From contig NZ_FNIT01000017.1 of the NCBI RefSeq assembly GCF_900104035.1, forward strand, positions 1 through 52,048: a stretch of 52,048 bases of DNA. Direction: 5' to 3'. The notes beneath the pieces were generated by a model. That model did no database searches, was not told where the DNA came from, and saw nothing but the letters and a program-made list of their open reading frames with translations. Every line of letters starts with the position of its first letter. The stretch's first letter is position 1. Below are positions 26,553 through 35,103 of the stretch, piece after piece. The translations under genes and the position numbers were made by a program. Origin of the DNA: Aureimonas jatrophae. GTDB taxonomy: Bacteria > Pseudomonadota > Alphaproteobacteria > Rhizobiales > Rhizobiaceae.

Positions 26553-29210
26553 ATGTCGTCGATCGACCTGCAGCACCTTGTGCAGCGCATGTCTGTCCCC
26601 GTTCGCGCCTCGCTGGAAGGCGCGGCGGCGCTTGCGGTACGTCACTCGCACGATGCCATCGAGCTTCATCACTGGTTGGGCGCCATGGCGCTGGATGCCA
26701 CGTTTCGGGAGCTTCTGGAGCGCGTCGGGGTTTCGTCGAACAACTTTGCCAACGAGATTAATCGCGAGATAAATACTTTGCCCCGCGGGACGGGCGGGAC
26801 GCCCGCCTTTTCCGGCAACGTCATCTCGCTTGCACGCGAGGGTTGGGTCGCGACGTCGCTCGGAAGCGGCCGTACGAGCATCGCCTTTGCCGATCTCTTG
26901 GCCGTGCTGGCGGACGACGCGAGCCTGCGCTCCTTATCGCGTGCGATCAGTCCCAGCCTGCGCGGCCTGGATGCCGCGCGGCTCGAAGCCGAGCGCGCCC
27001 AGGCGGTCGAGCCCGTTGCGGCAGCTCCTCGCCCCGGCAACGCCCGGCCCGGCGTCGGCGCGGCGTCCGGCGAAGACTTTCTGGCTCTCTACACACAGGA
27101 CATGACCGCGGACGCCATGGCCGGGCGCGTCGATCCCGTGGTGGGACGCGAGGACGAACTGCGGCAGGTGATCGACATCCTCCTGCGCCGTCGCCAGAAC
27201 AATCCGATCCTGGTGGGAGAGGCGGGCGTCGGCAAGACCGCGGTCGCCGAGGCCTTCGCACTGAAGCTGGCGGCCGGCGAGGTGCCCGAGAGCCTTCGGG
27301 GGACGCGGCTTCTGTCGCTGGATCTCTCGCTGCTTCAGGCCGGAGCCGGTGTGAAGGGCGAGTTCGAGCGTCGTCTGACGGGTGTCGTGGACGCCGTGAA
27401 GGCCTCGCCCGAGCCCGTGATCCTCTTTATCGACGAGGCGCATGGTCTGGTCGGCGCCGGCAACCAGCCGGGGCAGGGCGATGCCGCCCATATCCTGAAG
27501 CCGGCGCTGGCGCGCGGCGAGCTGCGCACGATCGCGGCCACGACGTGGGGCGAGTACAAGCGCTACATCGAGCGCGACGCCGCGCTGACGCGGCGCTTCC
27601 AGCCCGTGAAGGTCGGCGAGCCCGACGAAGAGACGGCGGTGCGCATGCTGCGCGGCGTCGTCGACATCCTGCAGTCGCATCACGGCGTGCGCATCCGCGA
27701 CGAGGCGTTGCGCGCCGCCGTGCGCCTGTCGGCGCGGTATATTCCCGCCCGGCAGCTGCCCGACAAGGCGGTCAGCCTGATCGACACGGCTGCCGCCTCG
27801 GTGGCCTTCGGGCGCGCCGGCGAGCCCGCCAGGCTGGAGGACGCGCGGCGCGAGCACGAGCATCTCGTGCTGGAAGGGGAGCGACTGGCGCGCGAGCCGG
27901 GTGACGAGGCCACCGCCGAGCGTCAGGCGACGATCCGGGCACGCCTGCCCGAACTTGAGACGCAGATCTCGGAACTGGAGGCGCGCCTCGCGACCGAGCG
28001 CGAACTGGTCTCCGAGGCCGACCGCATCGAGACCGAGATCGAGCAGGACGACGCGACGGCGCGAACGAGCTTCCGTGCAGCGGCCGGCCGTTTGGCCGAG
28101 GTCCAGGGCGATGATGCTCTGATCCACCGCGTCGTGGATGCCGAGGCCGTCGCCAGCGTCGTCGCCCGGTGGACCGGCGTCCCGCTCGGGCGTCTCGTCA
28201 GCGACCAGCTGGCGGCCGTCAACGAGCTGGGAGCGCGCCTCAAGGCCCGCATCGTCGGACAGGACGATGCGCTGGATCGTCTGGCCGCCGCGATGCGCGT
28301 CGCCCGGGCTCGCTTGTCGGATCCGCGCCGGCCGACCGGCGTCTTCCTGATGGTGGGCATGTCGGGCGTCGGCAAGACCGAGACGGCGCTGGCGCTCGCC
28401 GACATCCTGTACGGCGGGCCGCAGAGCCTCACCACGATCAACATGTCGGAGTTCAAGGAGGAGCATAAGGTCTCGATGCTCCTCGGCTCGCCGCCGGGCT
28501 ACGTCGGCTATGGCGAGGGCGGCGTCCTCACCGAGGCCGTGCGCCGGCGACCCTACGGCGTTCTCCTGCTGGACGAGATCGACAAGGCCCATCCCGGCGT
28601 TCAGGACGTCTTCTACCAGTTGTTCGACAAGGGAACGATCCGCGACGGCGAGGGGCGCGACATCGACTTTCGCAACACGCTGATCCTCCTGACGGCGAAT
28701 ACGGGTTCCGAGGTTCTCCAGGCACTGTCGGCCGATCCCGAGACCATGCCGGAGGGCGATGCGCTGACGGCGGTCCTGAAGGATGCTCTTCTGACCCAGT
28801 TCAAGCCGGCCTTTCTCGGGCGCACCGTGGTGCTGCCCTACCGGCCGCTGGGCAAGGATGCGCTGACCGGCATCGTGGACCTGCAGATCGAGCGTGTCGC
28901 GGATCGGCTGCGGGCGAACTACGGCGCCGAACTCACGCTCACGCCTGCCGCAAGGACGGTGCTGGTTTCAACCGCCTCGGCCGGCGATACCGGCGCGCGC
29001 GCCATCGAGAGCACGATCGCGCGCGATCTCCTGCCGGTGCTTTCCTCGTTTTTCCTGGATGCGACGATCGCGGGCCGCAAGCCCCGCGACGTGTCGATCG
29101 ATCACCGGGACGGCGCCTTCACGGTCGCCTCCCGTCCCCTCGCCGCGCAAGCGGTGGACCTGGCCCCTCCCTCGAAGCCCGCGCGCCAGCGCCGGCGGGA
29201 GGCGGTCTAA
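26553..29210 (+). CDS. clpV: T6SS sheath-recycling AAA+ ATPase ClpV (TssH)
   Basis: ClpB-type double-ring ATPase of 885 residues. The order is an N-terminal domain (about 1-150, HHWLGAMALDATFRELLERV), AAA-1 with Walker A GEAGVGKT (about 223-230) and Walker B VILFIDEAHGL, a coiled-coil middle domain (about 430-520), then AAA-2 with GMSGVGKTE (about 602) and VLLLDEIDKAHPG. The N-terminal domain and a C-terminus ending DHRDGAFTV separate ClpV from housekeeping ClpB. It disassembles contracted TssB/TssC sheath. It heads the forward transcription unit and is followed by hcp after 69 bases. Confidence 0.95.
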   Translation: MSSIDLQHLVQRMSVPVRASLEGAAALAVRHSHDAIELHHWLGAMALDATFRELLERVGVSSNNFANEINREINTLPRGTGGTPAFSGNVISLAREGWVATSLGSGRTSIAFADLLAVLADDASLRSLSRAISPSLRGLDAARLEAERAQAVEPVAAAPRPGNARPGVGAASGEDFLALYTQDMTADAMAGRVDPVVGREDELRQVIDILLRRRQNNPILVGEAGVGKTAVAEAFALKLAAGEVPESLRGTRLLSLDLSLLQAGAGVKGEFERRLTGVVDAVKASPEPVILFIDEAHGLVGAGNQPGQGDAAHILKPALARGELRTIAATTWGEYKRYIERDAALTRRFQPVKVGEPDEETAVRMLRGVVDILQSHHGVRIRDEALRAAVRLSARYIPARQLPDKAVSLIDTAAASVAFGRAGEPARLEDARREHEHLVLEGERLAREPGDEATAERQATIRARLPELETQISELEARLATERELVSEADRIETEIEQDDATARTSFRAAAGRLAEVQGDDALIHRVVDAEAVASVVARWTGVPLGRLVSDQLAAVNELGARLKARIVGQDDALDRLAAAMRVARARLSDPRRPTGVFLMVGMSGVGKTETALALADILYGGPQSLTTINMSEFKEEHKVSMLLGSPPGYVGYGEGGVLTEAVRRRPYGVLLLDEIDKAHPGVQDVFYQLFDKGTIRDGEGRDIDFRNTLILLTANTGSEVLQALSADPETMPEGDALTAVLKDALLTQFKPAFLGRTVVLPYRPLGKDALTGIVDLQIERVADRLRANYGAELTLTPAARTVLVSTASAGDTGARAIESTIARDLLPVLSSFFLDATIAGRKPRDVSIDHRDGAFTVASRPLAAQAVDLAPPSKPARQRRREAV

Positions 29211-29279
29211 ATCCGTGCGGTCCTCCCGCGCGACATGAGAGTGCCAACGCCAATCCAAGCGAGACACAAGAGAGGTTTC

Positions 29280-29756
29280 ATGCCGATTTACCTGCAGATC
29301 GACGGCATCCAGGGCGACGCCACCCATGAGCAGCATCGCAAGTGGATGGATATCGAGGCGATCCACTGGAACGTCGCGCGCAACCTGAACACGGCAGCCG
29401 GTTCGGCCACGAACCGCGAGGCCTCCGAGCCGACGATCTCCGAGATCGTGCTCACCAAAGTCAGCGACTCCTCGTCCACCAAGCTCTTCCAGGAGGCCGT
29501 CGCCGGCCGCCAGGGCAAGCGCGCGGTGATCCACCTCGTGACCACCGGCAGCCCCGGCGAGACGTATATCGAGTACAATCTCACCAACACGCTGGTGGCC
29601 AACTACTCGATCGACTCCAACGGCGACCGGCCGCTGGAAACCATCAAGCTGAACTTCACGAAGCTGGAAGTGAAGTACACGCCGTACGACGAGAACAACA
29701 AGCCGCAGTCGCCGATGATCGCCTCCTACGATCTGTCGACCACGCGCGCGGGCTGA
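29280..29756 (+). CDS. hcp: T6SS tube protein Hcp (TssD)
   Basis: Hcp of 158 residues, beginning MPIYLQIDGIQGD with the ribosome binding site AGAGAGG four bases upstream. It holds the usual DIEAIHWNVARN segment, the ISEIVLTKVSDSSS loop and a C-terminal LEVKYTPYDENNKP. Hexameric rings stack into the expelled inner tube and can carry small effectors. An in-frame start at 29235 lacks family similarity and is rejected. The gene is followed by a strong hairpin (29774-29803), which may let hcp transcript accumulate above the effector genes. Confidence 0.95.
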   Translation: MPIYLQIDGIQGDATHEQHRKWMDIEAIHWNVARNLNTAAGSATNREASEPTISEIVLTKVSDSSSTKLFQEAVAGRQGKRAVIHLVTTGSPGETYIEYNLTNTLVANYSIDSNGDRPLETIKLNFTKLEVKYTPYDENNKPQSPMIASYDLSTTRAG

Positions 29757-29773
29757 CGAACCCATCGCGCGAG

Positions 29774-29803
29774 GGCCCGCGCCCGCAACGGCGGGCGCGG
29801 GCC
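29774..29803 (+). terminator. 13-bp perfect GC hairpin after hcp
   Basis: GGCCCGCGCCCGC (29774-29786) pairs perfectly with GCGGGCGCGGGCC (29791-29803) around the loop AACG. No T-tract follows, so it is not a textbook intrinsic terminator. More likely it is an attenuator or a 3'-end stabiliser giving more hcp mRNA than effector/vgrG mRNA. Confidence 0.6.
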
Positions 29804-29845
29804 GACGACACCGAACGACGCCAATGAGGCACGGAGGCTTGAGCT

Positions 29846-30718
29846 ATGTCCGGTAGGGTCATCGATAGCGAGGCGGACGGTGAAGCGGCGGTCACGCTGG
29901 CGGTTTCGCCCGAGCAACTGGCCGCCGTCCTGGACGGCGAGACGCTGCAGCCGGGCGCAACGCTCGGCAACCGCCTGATCGGCGGGTTGCGGCTTCTCGG
30001 ATGCGCGGGCGAGGCGGGTCTGGCCTCCGGTCTGGCGCTTGTTCCCGAGCCGACGCTTCTCACCAAGGCGGCCAGTGTGGGCGTCGGCCTGCACGCGGCC
30101 GACCAGTGCACGACCGGCGGACGCCAGCTGTGGACCGGACGCGACGAGCGCTCGCTCACCGAGCGGGCGTCGAGCGGTCTGGCGCGACGCCTCGGCGCCA
30201 ACCCCGCCACGGCCGAGACGATCGGCCTGGCGACCGACTTCATGGTTCCGATCGGCGGTGCCGCGCTCGCCGGCGCGGTCCGGGTCGCCGCCGTCAACAG
30301 CGGTCGCCTGTCCCTGCGCCAGCACGAGGCGCGCGCCTGGGCCAAGGGTGGGCCGGGCGGCCATACGATCCGCCTCCATATCGGGCAGAGCGAAACGGCG
30401 TTGCGCCAGCGCATCGCCGAGACCGCGGGTCCCACCGGGCGCCCGCGCTTCATCTCGTCCTTCTCGACCTTTCAGGTGGCGGAAACCGAAATATCCCGCG
30501 TCCTGCAGGTGAACCGCAGCGCCATCGAGGCCTGGTCGCGCACGGCCCGACAGGGAATTTCGCGCAGCTTCGAGCTGGATGCGGGACAGATTCTCGGCCA
30601 CGGCGTGGTGCGCGAGGGAGGCGAGTACATGGCGATGAGCCGCTTGCGCGTCGTGATCAAGAAGGAAAGCTTCCGGGGCATGCCGCACTACATCCTCACG
30701 GCCTACCCGATCCTCTGA
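29846..30718 (+). CDS. T6SS effector with CdiA-CT RNase A-like toxin domain
   Basis: Protein of 290 residues. Residues about 40-165 are Gly/Ala rich and hydrophobic, probably a delivery or loading region; there is no signal peptide. The C-terminal toxin (about 160-290) opens LRQHEARAWAKGGPGGHTIR and closes MPHYILTAYPIL, matching the RNase A-like CdiA C-terminal toxins. By analogy with the Yersinia kristensenii toxin (as I recall, His, Arg, Thr and Tyr at the active site), the candidates here are His178, Arg189, Thr285 and Tyr287; the 11-residue His-Arg and 2-residue Thr-Tyr spacings agree. Expected activity is RNA cleavage in the target cell. GGAGG lies about eight bases before the ATG. The immunity gene follows after 16 bases, and it sits between hcp and vgrG. 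Confidence 0.8.
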   Translation: MSGRVIDSEADGEAAVTLAVSPEQLAAVLDGETLQPGATLGNRLIGGLRLLGCAGEAGLASGLALVPEPTLLTKAASVGVGLHAADQCTTGGRQLWTGRDERSLTERASSGLARRLGANPATAETIGLATDFMVPIGGAALAGAVRVAAVNSGRLSLRQHEARAWAKGGPGGHTIRLHIGQSETALRQRIAETAGPTGRPRFISSFSTFQVAETEISRVLQVNRSAIEAWSRTARQGISRSFELDAGQILGHGVVREGGEYMAMSRLRVVIKKESFRGMPHYILTAYPIL

Positions 30719-30734
30719 GCGGAAGGCGCAAGGC

Positions 30735-31076
30735 TTGAGCGAAGCGGACGACCTATTCGAACTGGATCAACTGATCCGCGCCTACCTCCATCAGGACATG
30801 GAGCTGGAAGCCGCCAGCGTGCCAGAGGCGATCGGCCGTTACGCCCGGTTGAACGACGAGCGCACGAAGGCGTCGTTGGCGGCCGCGATGGATCTTTTTC
30901 TTCACCGCTTCCACAACGATCTCCATGCCGAGTTCGCGCGACGCTACCGCTACGACTTCATGCCCGACGAACTCGGGCTCGACGTGCCCGGCTTCTTCCA
31001 GATGGTGCGGGCGATCCTCGCCGATCCCGCCGCCTACCGACGCTACGAGACGGGCGGCAGGGCCGCCCATGGCTGA
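30735..31076 (+). CDS. CdiI-family immunity protein for the RNase A-like toxin
   Basis: Small protein of 113 residues with TTG start at 30735 preceded by GGAAGG. The N-terminal ELDQLIRAYLHQDMELEA and the following SVPEAIGRYARLND match the CdiI/contact-dependent-inhibition immunity fold seen beside RNase A-like and other CDI toxins. Its position directly after the toxin, 16 bases downstream, fits a cognate inhibitor that blocks self-intoxication in the cytoplasm. The next ATG in frame (30798) would remove the conserved N-terminal helix, so the TTG is preferred. Confidence 0.72.
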   Translation: MSEADDLFELDQLIRAYLHQDMELEAASVPEAIGRYARLNDERTKASLAAAMDLFLHRFHNDLHAEFARRYRYDFMPDELGLDVPGFFQMVRAILADPAAYRRYETGGRAAHG

Positions 31077-31115
31077 GCGAAAGAGGCGCGCGATCGGCTC
31101 GATGCGGGAGTTTCG

Positions 31116-33506
31116 ATGAGTGACCAATCCTTTCTGAGCGGCGCCCTGAACGACTTCGTCCAGGCCGACCGGCTCCTGCGCATCTCGACCCCGCTCGGGC
31201 AGGACGTCTTTCTGGTGGATGAATTCCGGGGGACCGAACAGGTCAATGGCCTGTTCGAGTTCACCGTCGCGGTTCGCGCCAAGCGCGACGACGTGCGCGC
31301 AGACGAGATCGTCGGCGAGCGGGTGGACGTCTCGCTGGATGTCGGAGGCGGTGCGCGAAGACGCTGGAACGGCCTCGTGACCGCGCTCGACGAGGAGCCC
31401 CGGCTGGCGCGCTCGCTGCGGGCCTACGTGCTGACGCTGCGCCCCGACCTGTGGCTCCTCGGCCAGAAGAGCGACTGCCGCATCTGGCAGAACCGCACCA
31501 GCGTCGAGGTCGCCGAAACGCTTCTGTCGGAGCATGGCCTATCCGCTCCCGACACCGCCGGTATCCATTCGCCGCCGTCGCCTCACGAATACGACGTCCA
31601 GTGGAACGAGACGGATCTGGCCTACCTCCTTCGCCGGCTGGAGGAGGACGGCATCGCCTACTGGATCCGGCAGGAGGACGGGGCGCAACGCGTGGTTCTG
31701 GCGGACGCGGCAGCGGGCTGGGACAAGGGAGCCGACGGCGACGCGGGTCGCGAGCGTTTCTCGTTCGGCTCCAGCGACCGCAACCATGTCTCGTCCTGGC
31801 GACGGCGCTTCACGTTCACGCCCGGACAAAGAGCCGGACGGGACTGGAACTTCGAGACGCCGGGAACGGTCCCGGAGGCCGGCACGCCCTCCACCGTGAA
31901 GCTGCCGAGGAACGGCGCGTACGAACTCTACGAATACCCCACCCGCGCGCTCGACACGAGCGGCAACGAACGAGCCCTGAAGCTGCGCATGCAGTCGGTC
32001 GAGTCCGACCACGAGGCCGTGCAGGGCACGTCCACGGTGCGCACGCTCGCGCCCGGCGCCAAGCTCACGCTCTACGACATCGCCCATCCTGAACATGTCT
32101 TCGAAACCGCGGCCATCCAGTCGGTCACCCACGAGGCGGCGGATGCGACCTACGAGACCGGACCCGGCGAGCCGTCCTACACGAACCGCTTCACCGCGCT
32201 GCCGGCGCGATTGCCGGCCACACCCCACCGGTCGACCGCGCGCCCGCGCATCGACGGCTCGCAGATCGCCCTGATTGCGGGACCGGCCGGCGAGGAGATC
32301 CACACCGACCAGTACGGCCGCGTGAAGCTTTGGTTTCCCTGGGACCGGCGGGCGAAGAAGGACGGCTCGGACACCAAGTGGGTGCGCGTCGCCCAGCCCT
32401 GGGCCGGTGGCACCTGGGGCGCGCAGGTCATTCCGCGCATCGGCATGGAGGCCGTGGTCACGTTCGAAGGGGGCGATCCCGACCGCCCGATTGTGACCGC
32501 GCTCGTGCCCAACCCGCAGAACGGCGTTCCCTACGACCTTCCGGCCAACAAGACGCGCATGACGCTGCGATCCAACACCCACAAGGGGACGGGTTTCAAC
32601 GAACTCTCGATGGAGGACGAGGCAGGCCGCGAGAACATGTTCCTGCATGCCCAGAAGGATCGGACCGAACGCGTCCTCAACAACCGCACGAAGCGCATCG
32701 ACGCCAACGAGATCGCCTCGATCGGCGCCAACCGCGCGGTCGAGGTCGGCGGCAACCAGAAGCAGGAGGTTGGCGGATCGATGAACCTGACGGTCGGCGG
32801 CACCGGGGCCGCCGCGTTGGGTCTCATGGCGCAGGTGGCAGGCCTTGGCGGCCAGACCGCAAGCCTTCTGAACCAGGCCGGTCAGATTGCCGGCGGCGGT
32901 GGACCGGGCCTGGCCGCCTTCGCAGGCACGATCGCCTCCTCGGCGCTCGGCTTCTTGGGCGGTGGCGGCCTTTCGGCACGCGAGGGCGTCGTGTCGGGAC
33001 CATCTCCTCGCGCGGATGCCGGTACGGCACTGGCGGGGTCGGGTTCGGGCGTCGGGGAGGCCGCCGGCAGCCTCTTCCCCATGTCCGGCATCCTGAACAC
33101 GGTGGTCGGTTCCTTCAAGTCCGACACGGTGGGCGTCGCGCGCACCGAGCAGATCGGCCTGTCCAAGGTCACCAACGTCGGCCAGAGCCAGATCACCAAC
33201 GTGGGCAAGGAACAGCGCACCACGGTCGGCGAGACTGTTCATGTCCAGAGCGGCAAGCTCTACCAACTGATCGCGCAGGAGAAGTACGAGGGCGAGGCCA
33301 AGGTCTGGGAGATCCGGGCCGAGGACCGGCTCCTGATCTCGGCACCGGGCGGCTATATCGAGATCAACAAGGAGGGCATTCGCATTCGCGGTCTGAAGGT
33401 CGACATTGAAGGCAACCAGATCAACTTCAAGCGCGGCGGTCCGGGCGAGGGGGCGACATGCCTTCGCGAGATGGCGAAGAATTCGACGCCGTTCGTAAGG
33501 GTGTGA
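31116..33506 (+). CDS. vgrG: T6SS spike protein VgrG (TssI) with a Gly/Ala-rich shaft insertion
   Basis: Spike trimer protein of 796 residues. The gp27-like region (about 1-370) holds DRLLRISTPLGQDVFLVDEF and the YDVQWNETDLAYLLRRLEED motif. The gp5 OB-fold follows with EEIHTDQYGRVKLWFPWDRR and a conserved QPWAGGTWGAQVIPRIGMEV-like run. The needle repeats start near residue 520 (RTKRIDANEIASIG) and resume at about 668 (SKVTNVGQSQITNVG). Between them, residues about 561-668 form a hydrophobic Gly/Ala-rich block with no repeat character. The tail is short, without an obvious fused toxin. The GCGGGAG ribosome site lies just upstream of the ATG. Confidence 0.94.
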   Translation: MSDQSFLSGALNDFVQADRLLRISTPLGQDVFLVDEFRGTEQVNGLFEFTVAVRAKRDDVRADEIVGERVDVSLDVGGGARRRWNGLVTALDEEPRLARSLRAYVLTLRPDLWLLGQKSDCRIWQNRTSVEVAETLLSEHGLSAPDTAGIHSPPSPHEYDVQWNETDLAYLLRRLEEDGIAYWIRQEDGAQRVVLADAAAGWDKGADGDAGRERFSFGSSDRNHVSSWRRRFTFTPGQRAGRDWNFETPGTVPEAGTPSTVKLPRNGAYELYEYPTRALDTSGNERALKLRMQSVESDHEAVQGTSTVRTLAPGAKLTLYDIAHPEHVFETAAIQSVTHEAADATYETGPGEPSYTNRFTALPARLPATPHRSTARPRIDGSQIALIAGPAGEEIHTDQYGRVKLWFPWDRRAKKDGSDTKWVRVAQPWAGGTWGAQVIPRIGMEAVVTFEGGDPDRPIVTALVPNPQNGVPYDLPANKTRMTLRSNTHKGTGFNELSMEDEAGRENMFLHAQKDRTERVLNNRTKRIDANEIASIGANRAVEVGGNQKQEVGGSMNLTVGGTGAAALGLMAQVAGLGGQTASLLNQAGQIAGGGGPGLAAFAGTIASSALGFLGGGGLSAREGVVSGPSPRADAGTALAGSGSGVGEAAGSLFPMSGILNTVVGSFKSDTVGVARTEQIGLSKVTNVGQSQITNVGKEQRTTVGETVHVQSGKLYQLIAQEKYEGEAKVWEIRAEDRLLISAPGGYIEINKEGIRIRGLKVDIEGNQINFKRGGPGEGATCLREMAKNSTPFVRV

Positions 33507-33510
33507 GTTC

Positions 33511-34491
33511 ATGAGCGATCTCAAGACCTTGCGAACCTCCATCCGCTTGTTGGAAGGCCCGGTCTATGCGGTGCTCGATGGCGCACAGTTCGAGAACCTG
33601 CCCGAAGCGCTGACCGGAGCCGGAATCCTCGCTCGCAGTCTGTATCTCGACAGAGGTGACAACCATCCCGAGCGCCTTATCACGGCGCCGCATATGATCG
33701 GGCCCCTCGAAGGCGCGACGCTCGATGCGGTGCTGCGGATGCTGGAAGCTGCTCACCCGGCCGCAGCCGTGTTCTGGGAGTGCGGAGACGGAGGAGAAGT
33801 TCTCTTCCGGCACCTGCGCGGCATCAACATGGTGCTTGTGCCACCGGATACGAACGTCGAAGGACCCCCATCCTACGCAGGACCAGCCGTAGCCGACGAC
33901 CTGGACGTCGGCAGTTCCACGCAGATGCTGGTCTTGTTTCGCCACGCCGACGCGAACGTCATCGGTCAGGTTCTTCCGACACTCGATGCGCTGCAGCGCC
34001 GGCGCTTCTTCGGTCCCGCCAGCACCGTCATCGCCCTTCCGGCACCCTTGTGGAATGGCGATGCGTCTGGCCTGTGCGTGGAGCGCGAAAAGGGGGGCGA
34101 GACGCGCCCCTCCGGACCGCTTCGACTGGATCGCCGCAACATCGCGGAGATCATGCACGGGCGATGGAGCGGTCTTGAGCGTAAGGTCGCCGAGCAACTG
34201 CGTCGGATTGCGCCTGAGCGCACGGGCATGCTGGAAGAAGACAGTTTCAGAGACTTCGTCCAAGGGTCGCTGGAACAATCGCGGCAACTCGGTATCCAAA
34301 CCGACGGCGGCCATTTCCGGTGGGCCTACATGTCTCTCGTCACGCGTGGCCGGCTTGGCGACAATCCGAGCGTGAAGGCTGCGATGAGCGCTGATGCGCC
34401 GGGATACAGTGCGGATATGCGCGTCGCGATGCTCATGCGCTACGCAATCGCATCGATGAAGAACGACGTCGGTCCGGCGGGGGATAGTTGA
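33511..34491 (+). CDS. DUF4123 T6SS adaptor/chaperone (Tap/TEC-like)
   Basis: Protein of 326 residues with an N-terminal DUF4123 domain (about 15-135: GPVYAVLDGAQFENLPEAL, and ECGDGGEVLFRHLRGINMVL). DUF4123 proteins load a specific effector onto VgrG and are not secreted. It starts 4 bases after vgrG, and its stop is one base before the next gene, so it is positioned to serve that effector. The C-terminal half (about 210-320) is helical and probably reads the cargo; it carries no enzymatic motif that I recognise. Confidence 0.8.
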   Translation: MSDLKTLRTSIRLLEGPVYAVLDGAQFENLPEALTGAGILARSLYLDRGDNHPERLITAPHMIGPLEGATLDAVLRMLEAAHPAAAVFWECGDGGEVLFRHLRGINMVLVPPDTNVEGPPSYAGPAVADDLDVGSSTQMLVLFRHADANVIGQVLPTLDALQRRRFFGPASTVIALPAPLWNGDASGLCVEREKGGETRPSGPLRLDRRNIAEIMHGRWSGLERKVAEQLRRIAPERTGMLEEDSFRDFVQGSLEQSRQLGIQTDGGHFRWAYMSLVTRGRLGDNPSVKAAMSADAPGYSADMRVAMLMRYAIASMKNDVGPAGDS

Positions 34492-34492
34492 C

Positions 34493-35092
34493 ATGCCCCT
34501 GCTCGCACTTCCCCTTATCCCTGCAGCGCTCGCCGCCCTCGGCGAGGCGGCGCTCTTCGTCGGGTCAGCGGCTGCGGTCGGCATCGCCGGCGGCTATGCG
34601 ATCCGCGAGATGCGGAAGGCCAACGAGGAAGCGGACACGCAGGCCACCACGCGCACCGCAACCGTCACCTGCGCCCGCTGCGCTCAGAATCCCTGCGCTC
34701 ATCTCGCTTGCGGCGTACCCGGAAGCGCCTATCGGGGTGGCGCGCACGGCTGCATGACAGGTACGCCTGAGACGGTGGGCGACGGTCTCGACAGCCATCA
34801 CATGCCGGCAAACTCGAAATCGCCGCTTGCGACTCCCGTTGGGCCGGCTGTCCAGATGCGGCCGGAAGATCATGCGCAAACGGCATCCTTCCGTGGCCGG
34901 GCGAACGGGGGGACCTATGCCCCGCAACGGGCCCTTCTCGCGCGTGGGCAGGTTTATGCGGCATTCTTGCTCGATGTCGCCGACGTCAAGCGTATCGCAG
35001 CCGCACAGGGCGACCCAACACGCTATAATGCCGGTCTGGCTCAGGCATCCGCCTATGCGACCTGTCTGAAGAAAAACGGAATCATAAAGTAA
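34493..35092 (+). CDS. T6SS nuclease effector with SHH-type HNH/EndoVII toxin domain
   Basis: Protein of 199 residues. Residues 1-36 form a hydrophobic Ala/Gly-rich helix pair (LALPLIPAALAALGEAALF, then VGIAGGYAI). A cysteine cluster follows: Cys60, Cys63, Cys68, Cys73, Cys87. The toxin part holds DGLDSHHMPA (Ser101-His102-His103), GPAVQMRPEDHAQTASF and FLLDVADVKRI, the layout of SHH-signature HNH/EndoVII nuclease toxins. DNA cleavage is expected with the histidines binding metal. The preceding DUF4123 gene is the likely loader, and the next gene the likely immunity protein. Family name rests on motif memory. A different metal-dependent nuclease family cannot be excluded. Confidence 0.68.
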   Translation: MPLLALPLIPAALAALGEAALFVGSAAAVGIAGGYAIREMRKANEEADTQATTRTATVTCARCAQNPCAHLACGVPGSAYRGGAHGCMTGTPETVGDGLDSHHMPANSKSPLATPVGPAVQMRPEDHAQTASFRGRANGGTYAPQRALLARGQVYAAFLLDVADVKRIAAAQGDPTRYNAGLAQASAYATCLKKNGIIK

Positions 35093-35103
35093 GGATCCCG
35101 ACC

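Noticed and set aside
26931-28592. A 550-codon reverse open frame opposite clpV
   Set aside because: clpV has both Walker motifs in the right order; the opposite frame has no family.
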